Part shown: in pieces, positions 38,203 through 47,688 of the stretch
How the letters are laid out: every line of letters starts with the position of its first letter
How positions within the stretch are numbered: position 1 is the stretch's first letter
Assembly (NCBI RefSeq): GCF_013256625.1
Contig: NZ_CP053908.1
Location: forward strand, 1,054,001-1,118,000
DNA: 64,000 nt
Origin: Hymenobacter sp. BRD128
GTDB taxonomy: Bacteria; Bacteroidota; Bacteroidia; Cytophagales; Hymenobacteraceae
Direction: 5' to 3'
Notes under the pieces: generated by a model
The model's input: the letters and a program-made list of their open reading frames with translations, nothing else
Told to the model about the DNA's origin: nothing
Database searches by the model: none
Position numbers and translations under genes: made by a program

Positions 38203-40161
38203 ATGCTCTCCAAACTTCTGCTCTCTTCCGGCCTGCTGCTTTGGCTGGCCGCCGCGCCCACCCTAGCCCAGCAAGTGCCCGCCAGCATCACCGATAGCAA
38301 GGCGCGCAGCCTCTATGAAAAGGCTCAAAACCTGTATTTTAAGGACCGCCAGCCGCAGCAGGCGCTGCTGGTGTGGCAGCAGCTCATCGACAAGTACCCT
38401 GATTATGGCGACCCCTACCTGCGCAAGGCCTCGCTGCTCGTGACCCTCGGCGACCATCCCAACGCCTTGCAGGCCTACAAGCTGGGCCTGAGTAAGATGC
38501 CCGTCGAGCCGGCGCGCGCCGGCGACTACCTGCTCCTGGGCAAGCTAGCGATGGAAGTGGGCGACTACCCGGCCGTGCGCACGGCGTATACTAACTACCT
38601 GGCCACCAACCCTACCAACAAAGCTCAGGTGGCGCAGGCCAAGCTGCAGCTGCAAAACTGCGACTTTGCGGCCGAGGCCATGGCGCACCCCACCGGCCCG
38701 GCCCCCGAGCTGCTGCCGGCACCGCTCAACCAGTTCCGCGACCAGTATTTTCCGGTGCTCACGGCCGATAGCAAGTCGCTCATTTTCACGGTGCAGCGCA
38801 GCCCTGAGAAGCACTACCAGGAAAATGAGGACGTCTTTATCAGCACCGTGGCGGCCGATGGCACGTTTGGGGTGCCGCAGTCGATTTCGCCCAATATCAA
38901 CTCGCGCGAGAATGAGGGCACGGCCACCATTTCGGGCGATGGCAACACACTGGTTTTCACTGGCTGCGGCCGGGCCGGCGGCGTGGGCGACTGCGACCTC
39001 TACATTTCGCACCGGCGCGGCAGCCAGTGGACGGCCCCGCGCAACCTCGGCCTCCTAGTCAATTCCAAGGCCTGGGACTCGCAGCCCTCGCTCTCGGCCG
39101 ACGGGCGCACGCTCTACTTTTCGTCGCAGCGCGGCGGTGGACTCGGCGGCTACGACATCTACGTGAGCACCGTGGGCCCCGATGGCACCTGGACGCAGGC
39201 GCGCAACGTGGGCGCGCCCATCAACACGCCCGGCGACGACCTGGCGCCGTTCATCCACGCCAGCGGCACCACGCTCTACTACGCCACTAATGGCCTGGTG
39301 GGCCTGGGCAGCAGCGACATCTTCCGCTCCGAGCTCGATGCCAAAGGCCAGTGGGGCACTCCCCGCAACCTGGGCTACCCGTTTAACACCTTTGCCAACG
39401 AGGCCTCGCTGTTCATTTCTTCCGACAACAAGCGCGCCTACTACACCCGCACCGACCCGCCTAAGCCCGGCGACCCGCCCGGTATGCTGCCCGGCATCCG
39501 CATCTACGGCACCGAGGTGCCGGCTAGCGTGCGCGCTCGCGAAACCAGCACCTACACCCAGGGTCGGGTATTCGATGCCGTGACCAAGAAGCCGCTCAAC
39601 GCGATGGTGCAGCTCTTCGACCTCAATACCAACACGCTCACCCAGCAGGTGTACTCAGATGCTGAGAATGGCGAGTATACGGCCGTGCTCAACGAGGGCC
39701 GGGCCTACGCCATGTATGCCAGCGCGCCCGGCTACCTGCTCAAGAGCCTGAACTTTGACTATTCCAACCGGCAGAAATTTGACCCGCTCACGCTCGATAT
39801 CTACCTCGACCCCGCCAAAAGCGGCCGCAGCGCGGTGTTGAATAACCTGTTTTTCGATTCCAACCAGGCTACGCTTAAGCCGCGCTCGCGCACCGAACTC
39901 GACCGCCTCGTCGAGTTCCTCCGCCAAGACCCTAGCCTGCGCGTGGAAGTAGCGGGCCACACCGACAACGTGGGCACGCCCGCCGCCAACCTCAGCCTTT
40001 CGCAGCGCCGCGCCCAGGCGGTGCTCAGCTACCTCAGCGCCCACAGCGTACCCGCCAGCCGCCTGCGCGCCCACGGCTACGGTGAAACCAAGCCCGTCGT
40101 CGCCAACGATTCAGAGGCGCACCGCGCTCAAAACCGCCGAATTGAACTGCGAGTCCTGTAA
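38203..40161 (+). CDS. PorE-like OmpA protein (TPR, PD40, CRD, OmpA)
   Basis: 652 residues with a signal peptide (LSKLLLSSGLLLWLAAAPTLAQ). The domains run: TPR region about 30-150; a PD40 beta-propeller about 170-420 with repeats such as SQPSLSADGRTLYFSSQRGGG and DLAPFIHASGTTLYY; a carboxypeptidase-like regulatory domain at 445-515; and an OmpA domain at 540-650 (AGHTDNVGTPAANLSLSQRR). This order matches PorE of Porphyromonas, which ties the type IX secretion machine to peptidoglycan. T9SS function is inferred from architecture. No other por genes are nearby. Confidence 0.85.
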   Translation: MLSKLLLSSGLLLWLAAAPTLAQQVPASITDSKARSLYEKAQNLYFKDRQPQQALLVWQQLIDKYPDYGDPYLRKASLLVTLGDHPNALQAYKLGLSKMPVEPARAGDYLLLGKLAMEVGDYPAVRTAYTNYLATNPTNKAQVAQAKLQLQNCDFAAEAMAHPTGPAPELLPAPLNQFRDQYFPVLTADSKSLIFTVQRSPEKHYQENEDVFISTVAADGTFGVPQSISPNINSRENEGTATISGDGNTLVFTGCGRAGGVGDCDLYISHRRGSQWTAPRNLGLLVNSKAWDSQPSLSADGRTLYFSSQRGGGLGGYDIYVSTVGPDGTWTQARNVGAPINTPGDDLAPFIHASGTTLYYATNGLVGLGSSDIFRSELDAKGQWGTPRNLGYPFNTFANEASLFISSDNKRAYYTRTDPPKPGDPPGMLPGIRIYGTEVPASVRARETSTYTQGRVFDAVTKKPLNAMVQLFDLNTNTLTQQVYSDAENGEYTAVLNEGRAYAMYASAPGYLLKSLNFDYSNRQKFDPLTLDIYLDPAKSGRSAVLNNLFFDSNQATLKPRSRTELDRLVEFLRQDPSLRVEVAGHTDNVGTPAANLSLSQRRAQAVLSYLSAHSVPASRLRAHGYGETKPVVANDSEAHRAQNRRIELRVL

Positions 40162-40280
40162 AAGCCTGGCTTAAAGCAAAGCTTTAAGTGCATGGGACAG
40201 CGAACGAAATCCGCCAATTTTGCTTAAAGCAAGGCTTGAGAAAAGTCAAAATAGTGTAGGACTTTTCAAATAAAGTGTAG

Positions 40281-40308
40281 TGCCCGCCGAAGTGCGGGCA
40301 TTTTTTTT
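40281..40308 (+). terminator. intrinsic terminator downstream of the PorE-like gene
   Basis: TGCCCGC pairs with GCGGGCA around CGAAGT, followed by eight T. It lies 120 bases after the stop. Confidence 0.8.
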
Positions 40309-40417
40309 AGATTAAGCGCAGCTTTTTTAGTTTAAAATAATATCCAAAAAATGAGTAGGTTACGAGTTTGTTGAAAAATTTATCAATTAAAAAAGTGCTA
40401 AAATGACGAGGTTTTAT

Positions 40418-40440
40418 CCTACGCAGAAAATTCGCGTAGG
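40418..40440. promoter_or_regulatory. dyad CCTACGC-N9-GCGTAGG
   Basis: Two exact 7-base arms lie around AGAAAATTC, about 90 bases before the start of a secreted-protein gene. It looks like a regulator site, but no regulator is known. Confidence 0.4.
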
Positions 40441-40529
40441 TTTGGGACAGTTCCAAGCTCCGCCGCTATCTGCCGCGATACCCTGGCGCCGTGTACCCGT
40501 CATTTTTTCACCCTCAAACTTTTTTACCC

Positions 40530-40910
40530 ATGCACCACCTCATTGTTGCCGCCTGCCTCACGGCTAGCCTTGCGCACGCCCCGGCCGCCCGGAAGCCCGC
40601 CGCCAAAAAGCCCAGCGAGGAATACCCCAAGTCGATACAGGTGCGGGCCACCACGCTCACCCAAGCGCTGGCCCACCGCATTCACCTCAACGAGGGCCAG
40701 TACCTGCGCATCAAGCGCCTGCACTTGCAATACCTCAATGAGCGCCGCGAGCTGGAAATGTCGCTGGTAGGCGCGCCCGTTGCTGACCGCGATACCCAGC
40801 TAGCAGCCGCTCAGCTCAACTACGAGCAGGCCCTCAACGACCTGCTGTACCCGGACCAGCGCGTGGCTTACCAACAGTTGCGGGCTAACATGACGGCCCA
40901 CCGCCTCTAA
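40530..40910 (+). CDS. small periplasmic protein, unknown
   Basis: 126 residues from ATG 40530. A signal peptide (MHHLIVAACLTASLAHAP) is followed by a basic Lys/Pro stretch and a long helical region: LAHRIHLNEGQYLRIKRLHL, then LNYEQALNDLLYPDQRVAYQQ. The LNEGQ and YPDQRVAY blocks recall Spy/CpxP-like LTxxQ proteins that act as periplasmic chaperones, but the match is loose. It is followed by a DUF4177 gene 74 bases on. Confidence 0.65.
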   Translation: MHHLIVAACLTASLAHAPAARKPAAKKPSEEYPKSIQVRATTLTQALAHRIHLNEGQYLRIKRLHLQYLNERRELEMSLVGAPVADRDTQLAAAQLNYEQALNDLLYPDQRVAYQQLRANMTAHRL

Positions 40911-40984
40911 GGCGTAATAAATTTCGGTCGCCGCCGATGTAGGCACTGTCTGCGTCGGCGGCCACTGAAACCAACTTATTTCTC

Positions 40985-41179
40985 ATGCGAACATTTGAAT
41001 ACCGGCTGCTGGACACAACTAGTGGGTTTTTCAGCGGCATCGATTATCAGGAGCTAACGAACCGGCTTAACCAGCTAGGTAGCCAAGGCTGGGAAGTCGT
41101 GTCGGTGGTTGATACCATTTTCACTCACAACCAGGCGCGGGGCTTGCTCATCACGCTCAAGCGCGAGCTACCAGGGTAG
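40985..41179 (+). CDS. DUF4177 protein
   Basis: A 64-residue protein: MRTFEYRLLDTT, then YQELTNRLNQLGSQGWEVVSV and GLLITLKREL. This is the short DUF4177 pattern (Y-x-hydrophobic start, LNxLGxxGWE). The function is unknown. It ends 74 bases before the converging gltA gene. Confidence 0.85.
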   Translation: MRTFEYRLLDTTSGFFSGIDYQELTNRLNQLGSQGWEVVSVVDTIFTHNQARGLLITLKRELPG

Positions 41180-41253
41180 GGCAGGGGCCAAAAAAAGGCA
41201 GCCTACCAAATGGCAGACTGACAATTAGGGGTAAGCAAACTAGGGCTAGCCGC

Positions 41254-42548
<1,295 letters not shown>

Positions 42549-42745
42549 TGGATGGGTAGGATAGGGGATTGAGGTAGCCGCCTGTTGAAGGCGCGAAGCT
42601 ACGGCCCACGCGGTAAGTCCGAAAGTTTTTGCTTGGCGCACGCCAGCTGTACTACAACACTAAGCCGGTGCAGGTTTCGCTAAGTATCACAGTTTGGCCC
42701 ACAAAGCCTGGTGAGAACGTTTGCGCGGATTATCAGGCTAGCTCA

Positions 42746-44152
42746 TTATTTCCCGATGCAGAACTGCGTGAAGATGCTCGTCAGCAGGTCATCGGAGGAA
42801 ATTTCGCCCGTTATCGACCCGAGCGCAGCCAGGGCGTGGCGCAGGTCGGCGGCCAGCAGCTCGGTGCCCCGGCCCTCGGCTAGCCCTTGCGCCACTGCCC
42901 GCAGGTAGCCTAGCGCCTCTTCAAGCGCCCGGGCGTGGCGCACGTTGGTGACGATGGTGGCCGAGCCGGTGTTGGCTAGCCCCGCCCCGCGCACCTGGGC
43001 CAGCAAAGCCGCTTGCAGCTCGTCGAGACCTGCGCGCTGGCCGGCCGAAATAATTACTACGGTTTGGTTTTCGCCGGTGAGCGCCCGAAAAGGCGCCAGC
43101 TGCGCCGGGCTGGCCAGGTCGCGCTTGTTGCCCACGGCCAGCACGGCCAGCTTGGGCAGCGCGGCCGTCAGTTCCGCGATGTCGGCCTGCACCTCGCCAG
43201 GGGTCAGTTCAGTGAGGTCGAAAAGATACAGCAGCAGCGCGGCCTGGCCGATGCGCTCGCGGGTGCGGCGCACGCCGATGGCCTCGACCTCGTCGGCGGG
43301 GTTGTTGCGCAGGCCGGCCGTATCCACGAAGCGAAAGCGCAGGCCGTCGATACTCACTTCATCCTCAATAAAATCGCGCGTAGTGCCCGGAATGGCCGAT
43401 ACGATGGCCCGCTCCTCACGCAGCAGCGCGTTGAGTAAGGTCGATTTGCCGGCGTTAGGCCGCCCGGCAATCACGGTGGTGATGCCGTTCTTAATCACGT
43501 TGCCCAGCTCAAACGAGCGCAGCAGCCCGCGCACCACGCCCTGCACCTCGGCCAGCAGCCGGGCTAGCCCCGTGCGGTCGGCAAATTCCACGTCTTCCTC
43601 CCCAAAATCCAGCTCTAATTCCAGCAGGGCCGCAAACTGCACGAGCTGCGCCCGCAAGCCGCGCAGCTCATCCGAAAAGCCGCCGCGCAGCTGGTTAAGC
43701 GCTACCTGGTGGCTCAGGGTTGAGTCGGCCGCAATGAGGTCGGCCACGGCTTCGGCCTGGGCCAGGTCGAGCGCGCCGTTGAGGAAAGCGCGCTTCGTAA
43801 ATTCGCCAGCCTCAGCCAGCCGGGCACCCTGCCGCAGCAGTGCGGCCAATAGCTGGCGCACGATAAAGTCGGAGCCGTGGCCCGAAATCTCCACTACGTC
43901 CTCGCGGGTGTAGGAGCGCGGCCCGCGGTAGAGCGCCACCACTACCTCATCGAGCATCTCGCCGCTGCCCGGCTCGCGCAGCGTGCCGTAGTGCAGGGTA
44001 TGGCCCGGCTGGCTAGCCAGGTTTTTCTTCGAAAACAGCGATTGGGTAATGCTGACCGCCTCCGGCCCCGACAGGCGCACCACGGCCAGCGCCCCCGCGC
44101 CGGGCGGCGTCGAAAGGGCCACGATGGTATCAGAATGAGCGAGCGGCGACAT
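42746..44152 (-). CDS. mnmE: tRNA modification GTPase MnmE
   Basis: A 468-residue GTPase that, with MnmG, makes the 5-carboxymethylaminomethyl group on wobble uridine. The N-terminal tetrahydrofolate domain opens DTIVALSTPPGAGALAVVRLSG. The G domain shows GRPNAGKSTLLNALL, DTAGLR and NKRD, and the protein ends with the catalytic CIGK. It starts at ATG 44152, overlapping the stop of dtxR (TGATG), so translation is probably coupled to that gene. Confidence 0.97.
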   Translation of the reverse strand: MSPLAHSDTIVALSTPPGAGALAVVRLSGPEAVSITQSLFSKKNLASQPGHTLHYGTLREPGSGEMLDEVVVALYRGPRSYTREDVVEISGHGSDFIVRQLLAALLRQGARLAEAGEFTKRAFLNGALDLAQAEAVADLIAADSTLSHQVALNQLRGGFSDELRGLRAQLVQFAALLELELDFGEEDVEFADRTGLARLLAEVQGVVRGLLRSFELGNVIKNGITTVIAGRPNAGKSTLLNALLREERAIVSAIPGTTRDFIEDEVSIDGLRFRFVDTAGLRNNPADEVEAIGVRRTRERIGQAALLLYLFDLTELTPGEVQADIAELTAALPKLAVLAVGNKRDLASPAQLAPFRALTGENQTVVIISAGQRAGLDELQAALLAQVRGAGLANTGSATIVTNVRHARALEEALGYLRAVAQGLAEGRGTELLAADLRHALAALGSITGEISSDDLLTSIFTQFCIGK

Positions 44153-44844
44153 CAGGCAGTAAACAAATTGCGCCCCACTTCGGCCGAGATGACGACCGTG
44201 CGCTCGCTGTTGATGCACACTTCCAGCGAGTTATCAAATACAATTTTCTCCAGTACCCGCACCTGGGCGCCCAGCGGCAGGCCCACCTTGTCGAGGTATT
44301 GCAGAAAGGGCGCCGAGGTGTTGCGCACGGCCGCTAGGGTGCCGCACTCGCCCACCGCCAGGTCGGTGAGCAGGCGGTGGGCCGGGCGGCGCATGGCGCC
44401 GTCTTCGGCCGGAATAGGGTCGCCGTGCGGGTCGAGGGTCGGGAAATTCAGAAAGGCATCGAGCCGGCGCATGAGCAGCGGCGACTGCACGTGCTCCAGC
44501 TCCTCGGCCACGTCGTGCACCTCATCCCAGGCAAAGCCGAGCTGCTGCACCAGAAATACCTCCCACAGCCGGTGCTTGCGCACCGTGAGCAGGGCTAGCC
44601 GGCGGCCCTCGGGCGTGAGACGCACGCCCCGGTATTTCTCGTATTCAAGCAGTTCCTTCTCCGCCAGGCGGCGCAGCATATCCGTCACCGAGGCGGCGCG
44701 GGTGGCCAGCGCCGCCGCAATGCGGTTGGTGCTCACATCCTGCCCCGGTTCGGCCTCGGCCAGCTTGTAGATGGTTTTCAGGTAATTTTCCTCGGTGTGG
44801 CTCGGAAATTTTGAATGCTGAGTGTTGGATGTTGAATTAGTCAT
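44152..44844 (-). CDS. DtxR/MntR-type metal-dependent repressor
   Basis: A 230-residue regulator. The HTH domain is SHTEENYLKTIYKLAEAEPG, then RAASVTDMLRRLAEKELLEYE and RGVRLTPEGRRLAL; the dimerisation/metal helices follow (HRLWEVFLVQQLGFAWDEVHDVAEELEHV). The tail has an FeoA-like SH3 domain. It controls iron or manganese genes in response to bound metal. The first 12 residues (TNSTSNTQHSK) come from an inverted-repeat sequence, and family members normally begin near SHTEENY. Its ATG overlaps the stop of the four-helix gene. Confidence 0.93.
   Translation of the reverse strand: MTNSTSNTQHSKFPSHTEENYLKTIYKLAEAEPGQDVSTNRIAAALATRAASVTDMLRRLAEKELLEYEKYRGVRLTPEGRRLALLTVRKHRLWEVFLVQQLGFAWDEVHDVAEELEHVQSPLLMRRLDAFLNFPTLDPHGDPIPAEDGAMRRPAHRLLTDLAVGECGTLAAVRNTSAPFLQYLDKVGLPLGAQVRVLEKIVFDNSLEVCINSERTVVISAEVGRNLFTA
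44811..44839. repeat. left inverted repeat of the four-helix cassette
   Basis: TTGAATGCTGAGTGTTGGAT matches the inverse of the right copy at 45226-45250 (18 of 20 positions). It lies within the first codons of the dtxR-type gene. Confidence 0.65.
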
Positions 44845-45194
44845 CCTAAGCTGGCCTGAGTGGTTTTAACGATAGCCGTGAGCATATTGAGGAGCTGTTC
44901 AACTCCCTGAATCTCGGCCCGAAGGTCGTGCTGGGTAAGACCACCCTTGGCAATAAGCTTTAACCAATAGCGAGTTTCTCGGGCCTCCTTAAAAGAAATA
45001 GCCATTTTAGCGGCAAACTCTCGCTTGGATACGGCCGCATTGGCTTCCGCAATGTTAGCGCCGGTACTCGTGCCACTGCGAAGCAGTTGTTTGGATAATA
45101 CGTATTCGCGCTCAGCAGCTAGAAGCTTGTAAACTTCGATAATGCGCAGCGCAAAAGCAAAGCTGCGGTCAGCAATCAAATTCTCACTTTTCAT
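44841..45194 (-). CDS. four-helix bundle protein (23S IVP/Avd-like)
   Basis: A 117-residue helical protein: NLIADRSFAFALRIIEVYKLL, then LSKQLLRSGTSTGANIAEAN, REFAAKMAISFKEARETRYWL and a final helix. This is the S23/IVP family, first seen in intervening sequences of 23S rRNA and related to the Avd protein of diversity-generating retroelements. Its function is not known. It is bracketed by inverted repeats at 44811 and 45226, its stop overlaps the ATG of the dtxR-type gene (ATGA), and it separates that gene from fabH. Confidence 0.9.
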   Translation of the reverse strand: MKSENLIADRSFAFALRIIEVYKLLAAEREYVLSKQLLRSGTSTGANIAEANAAVSKREFAAKMAISFKEARETRYWLKLIAKGGLTQHDLRAEIQGVEQLLNMLTAIVKTTQASLG

Positions 45195-45225
45195 CCAAGG
45201 CTACGACATAAGCGCAACGAAAAAT

Positions 45226-45250
45226 TATTCAACACTCAACATTCAACACT
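45226..45250. repeat. right inverted repeat of the four-helix cassette
   Basis: TATTCAACACTCAACATTCA, extended by ACACT, is the inverted partner of the left repeat. It ends at the stop codon of fabH and lies 31 bases upstream of the four-helix gene. Confidence 0.65.
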
Positions 45251-46269
45251 TACCATTTAATCAGGGCCGAGGCCCAGGTGAAGCCCGAGCCGAATGCGGC
45301 CAGGCACACGAGGTCACCGCGCTTGATGCGGCCTTGCTGCACGGCCTCGCTCAGGGCAATCGGAATGCTGGCGGCGGTGGTGTTGCCGTAGCGCTGAATG
45401 TTGCTAAAAACTTTGTCGTCGGCTAGCCCCATTTTCTGCTGCACATACTGCGTGATGCGCAGGTTGGCCTGGTGCGGAATGAGCAGGTCGATGTCGGCCG
45501 GCTGGTAATTGTTCTGGTCGAGCGCCTCTTTAATAACCTGCGGAAAACGCACCACGGCGTGCTTAAACACGTTCTGGCCGTTCATATACGGGTACATATC
45601 CTGCTCATTGGCAATGGCATAGTCCACGCGGCCCTCGCGGTTCGAGCCGGGCTCCTTCACAATCAGCTCTTCGGCAAACTCGCCCTGCGCGTGCAGGTGC
45701 GTGCTCAGGATGCCATTGCCCTCGGTGCGGGCGGGGCATAGCACCACGGCGCCTGCGCCATCGCCGAAAATGACCGACACGGCCCGGCCGCGCGTGCTTT
45801 TGTCGAGGCCCGAGGAGTGAATTTCGGAGCCCACTACGAGCACTGTATCGTACATGCCGGTGCGCACAAACTGGTCGGCCACCGACAGCCCGTAGATAAA
45901 GCCCGAGCACTGGTTGCGCACGTCGAGGGCCGGCACGTTGCCCGTCATACCCAGCTCGCGCTGCATTAGCACGCCCGAGCCGGGGAAGAAGTAATCGGGT
46001 GAGAGCGTGGCAAATACGATAAGCTGCACGTCATCGACTGAGAGGCCGGCCTGGGCCAGGGCGCGGCGGGCCGCCTCGGCGCCCATGCCGGCGGTGGTGT
46101 CCTTGCCTTCCTCAAACCAGCGCCGCTCCTGGATGCCGGTGCGCTCCTGAATCCAGGCATCGGTGGTTTCCATGAGCTGTTCAAGGTCGGCGTTTTTAAC
46201 AACGCGGTCGGGGACGTAGTGGCCTACGCCGGCAATTTCGGCGTGGCGCAGCGTGGTGGGAGAAGCCAT
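45250..46269 (-). CDS. fabH: 3-oxoacyl-ACP synthase III (KAS III)
   Basis: A 339-residue enzyme that starts fatty-acid synthesis by condensing acyl-CoA with malonyl-ACP. The catalytic triad is visible: Cys in VRNQCSGFIYG, His in LIPHQANLRI, and Asn in RYGNTTAAS. The opening GVGHYVPDRVVKNADLEQLM is standard. ATG 46269 is used. Its stop abuts the right repeat of the four-helix cassette, and the gene may have been next to the dtxR-type gene before that insertion. Confidence 0.95.
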   Translation of the reverse strand: MASPTTLRHAEIAGVGHYVPDRVVKNADLEQLMETTDAWIQERTGIQERRWFEEGKDTTAGMGAEAARRALAQAGLSVDDVQLIVFATLSPDYFFPGSGVLMQRELGMTGNVPALDVRNQCSGFIYGLSVADQFVRTGMYDTVLVVGSEIHSSGLDKSTRGRAVSVIFGDGAGAVVLCPARTEGNGILSTHLHAQGEFAEELIVKEPGSNREGRVDYAIANEQDMYPYMNGQNVFKHAVVRFPQVIKEALDQNNYQPADIDLLIPHQANLRITQYVQQKMGLADDKVFSNIQRYGNTTAASIPIALSEAVQQGRIKRGDLVCLAAFGSGFTWASALIKW

Positions 46270-46393
46270 TGGGGAAAGAAGCGTAAGAGTGGGTGGGAAG
46301 CGCAACGGTACGAATATCAACCAGGTACCGGCCTGCAAGTAAGAGAAAATTACCCGAACGGTGCCGACCGCTTAACAGCCAGCACCCACCCGG

Positions 46394-47578
46394 CTACGCG
46401 AAAGGGGCCGCAAAGGTCGGGCCTAGCCCGAGGCTTTCCAGCAAATGCCGCAATTTTTTGCCTTCGCTAGCCCACAGTACCGTCTCGGTGGGCACGCCGG
46501 CCGGGTAAAAATGCGTCGCAGGCAGGGCGGCGGCCACGGCCGCCGCCGCTTGGTCGGGGGCTGCAAAATCGACCCTGAGGCCCGCTCTGAACTCCTGCAC
46601 TAGGCTAGTCCACAAGGGATTATCAGGCACCAGCATAGGCAAGCCGTGGGCGAGGTACTCAAAGAGCTTGGTGGGCCGGCAGCGCTCGGTGCTGGCATGG
46701 GGCCGGTAGGGTAGCAGCCCCAGGTGAGCCTGGCTCATCGCGGCCACGATGCGCGCGTGGGGCACCAGCGCGGCCCCGCCTTCCAGCGTAATAAACAAGC
46801 TGCCGCTAGCCGTCAGCTGCTTAATCAGTAGCTGCAACTGGCTTAATAGTTCGGGTTGCTGGCAAAAGCCGATAATGGTCAGCTCCGCCCCGCCGGGCCA
46901 AGTTTTCCTTAAGCTACCAGCCAGCGCGATAGCTTCGCGCACGCCATTCAGCTCGGAGATAGTGCCGGAAAACAGCAGCCGAATGGGCTCGGTGGGCGCC
47001 GGCCGCGGGCGCGGAGTGCGGGGCAATTGCTCACCGGGGGCCGGCTGATACTTGTTTTCGAGCACCAGCACGCGGCTAGCCGGCAATCGCTGCAAAAAAG
47101 GCAGCTCGGCCGCGTAGCTGGCTTCGGCCAGGGTGAGCGCGGCGGCGCGGCGGGCGGCCCGCCCCTCTACCCAGCGCAGGCCCGCCGCCAGCGCCCGCCG
47201 CGCCAGGCCCCGGTACACGCCCTGCGTCGATACATTGAGCGCGTAGTTTTCCCGGATGTCGTAGATAAACGGCCGGCCCGGCGCCAGCGCTTGCCACAGC
47301 AGCGTGAGGGGCAGCAGCTCGGGTGCGTGCACCACCACCAGCCGGGGCCGCAGCTGCCGTAGCAGGCGCCAGTAGCGCACCTGGGCCCCTAGCCGCCCCA
47401 GGCTCAGGCGGGTGCCCCAGAAAACGGGATGCTGGCTAATGCTGGTTTCGGATGGGCTAGCCGCACTGGCTCGCCCGGCTACGGCTACCCGCGCCCCGGC
47501 CCCGGCCAGGGTATGGGCAAATTTGCCCAGCATCCGGGGGTCGTTGGTGGGCTTTAGGACGGAGGCGAGCAGAATCAA
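46394..47578 (-). CDS. glycosyltransferase, GT4-like
   Basis: About 394 residues in a GT-B fold. It begins LILLASVLKPTNDPRMLGKF, a block seen at the start of related glycosyltransferases; TTG 47578 aligns with this, and another TTG at 47608 is possible. The middle has VVVHAPELLPL and YDIRENYALNV. The donor domain has LLFSGTISELNGVREAIALA and ERCRPTKLFEYLAHGLPMLV with the Glu. It likely builds a surface sugar chain. It is divergent from dapD. Confidence 0.82.
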   Translation of the reverse strand: MILLASVLKPTNDPRMLGKFAHTLAGAGARVAVAGRASAASPSETSISQHPVFWGTRLSLGRLGAQVRYWRLLRQLRPRLVVVHAPELLPLTLLWQALAPGRPFIYDIRENYALNVSTQGVYRGLARRALAAGLRWVEGRAARRAAALTLAEASYAAELPFLQRLPASRVLVLENKYQPAPGEQLPRTPRPRPAPTEPIRLLFSGTISELNGVREAIALAGSLRKTWPGGAELTIIGFCQQPELLSQLQLLIKQLTASGSLFITLEGGAALVPHARIVAAMSQAHLGLLPYRPHASTERCRPTKLFEYLAHGLPMLVPDNPLWTSLVQEFRAGLRVDFAAPDQAAAAVAAALPATHFYPAGVPTETVLWASEGKKLRHLLESLGLGPTFAAPFA

Positions 47579-47649
47579 AGTCAGAAAAAATCGGCTAGCC
47601 TGCCGCAAAGCCGGTAAAGACGGATAGCCTAATCTAGGCTCAAAGATGG

Positions 47650-47657
47650 TAGTTTTG
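47650..47657 (+). promoter_or_regulatory. -7 box (TAGTTTTG) of dapD
   Basis: TAGTTTTG matches TAnnTTTG and ends 31 bases before the dapD ATG. Confidence 0.45.
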
Positions 47658-47688
47658 CCTTGATTCTACCTTCTATTCTGCTTTTCGC

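Larger units (their letters stand above)
40162..40529. other. 368-base A/T-rich intergenic region
   Basis: This region holds two copies of a GCTTAAAGCAA(A/G)GCTT element (about 40170 and 40223), the terminator at 40281 and the dyad at 40418. The stretch 40310-40420 is very rich in A and T. I find no convincing gene in it. Confidence 0.5.

Noticed and set aside
40162..40529. A small RNA or CRISPR-like repeats in the A/T-rich gap
   Set aside because: The two similar elements are only two, unevenly placed and imperfect, with no spacer pattern or cas gene.
44841..45194. An rRNA intervening sequence or diversity-generating retroelement
   Set aside because: The protein family is related, but there is no rRNA, reverse transcriptase or template repeat nearby.
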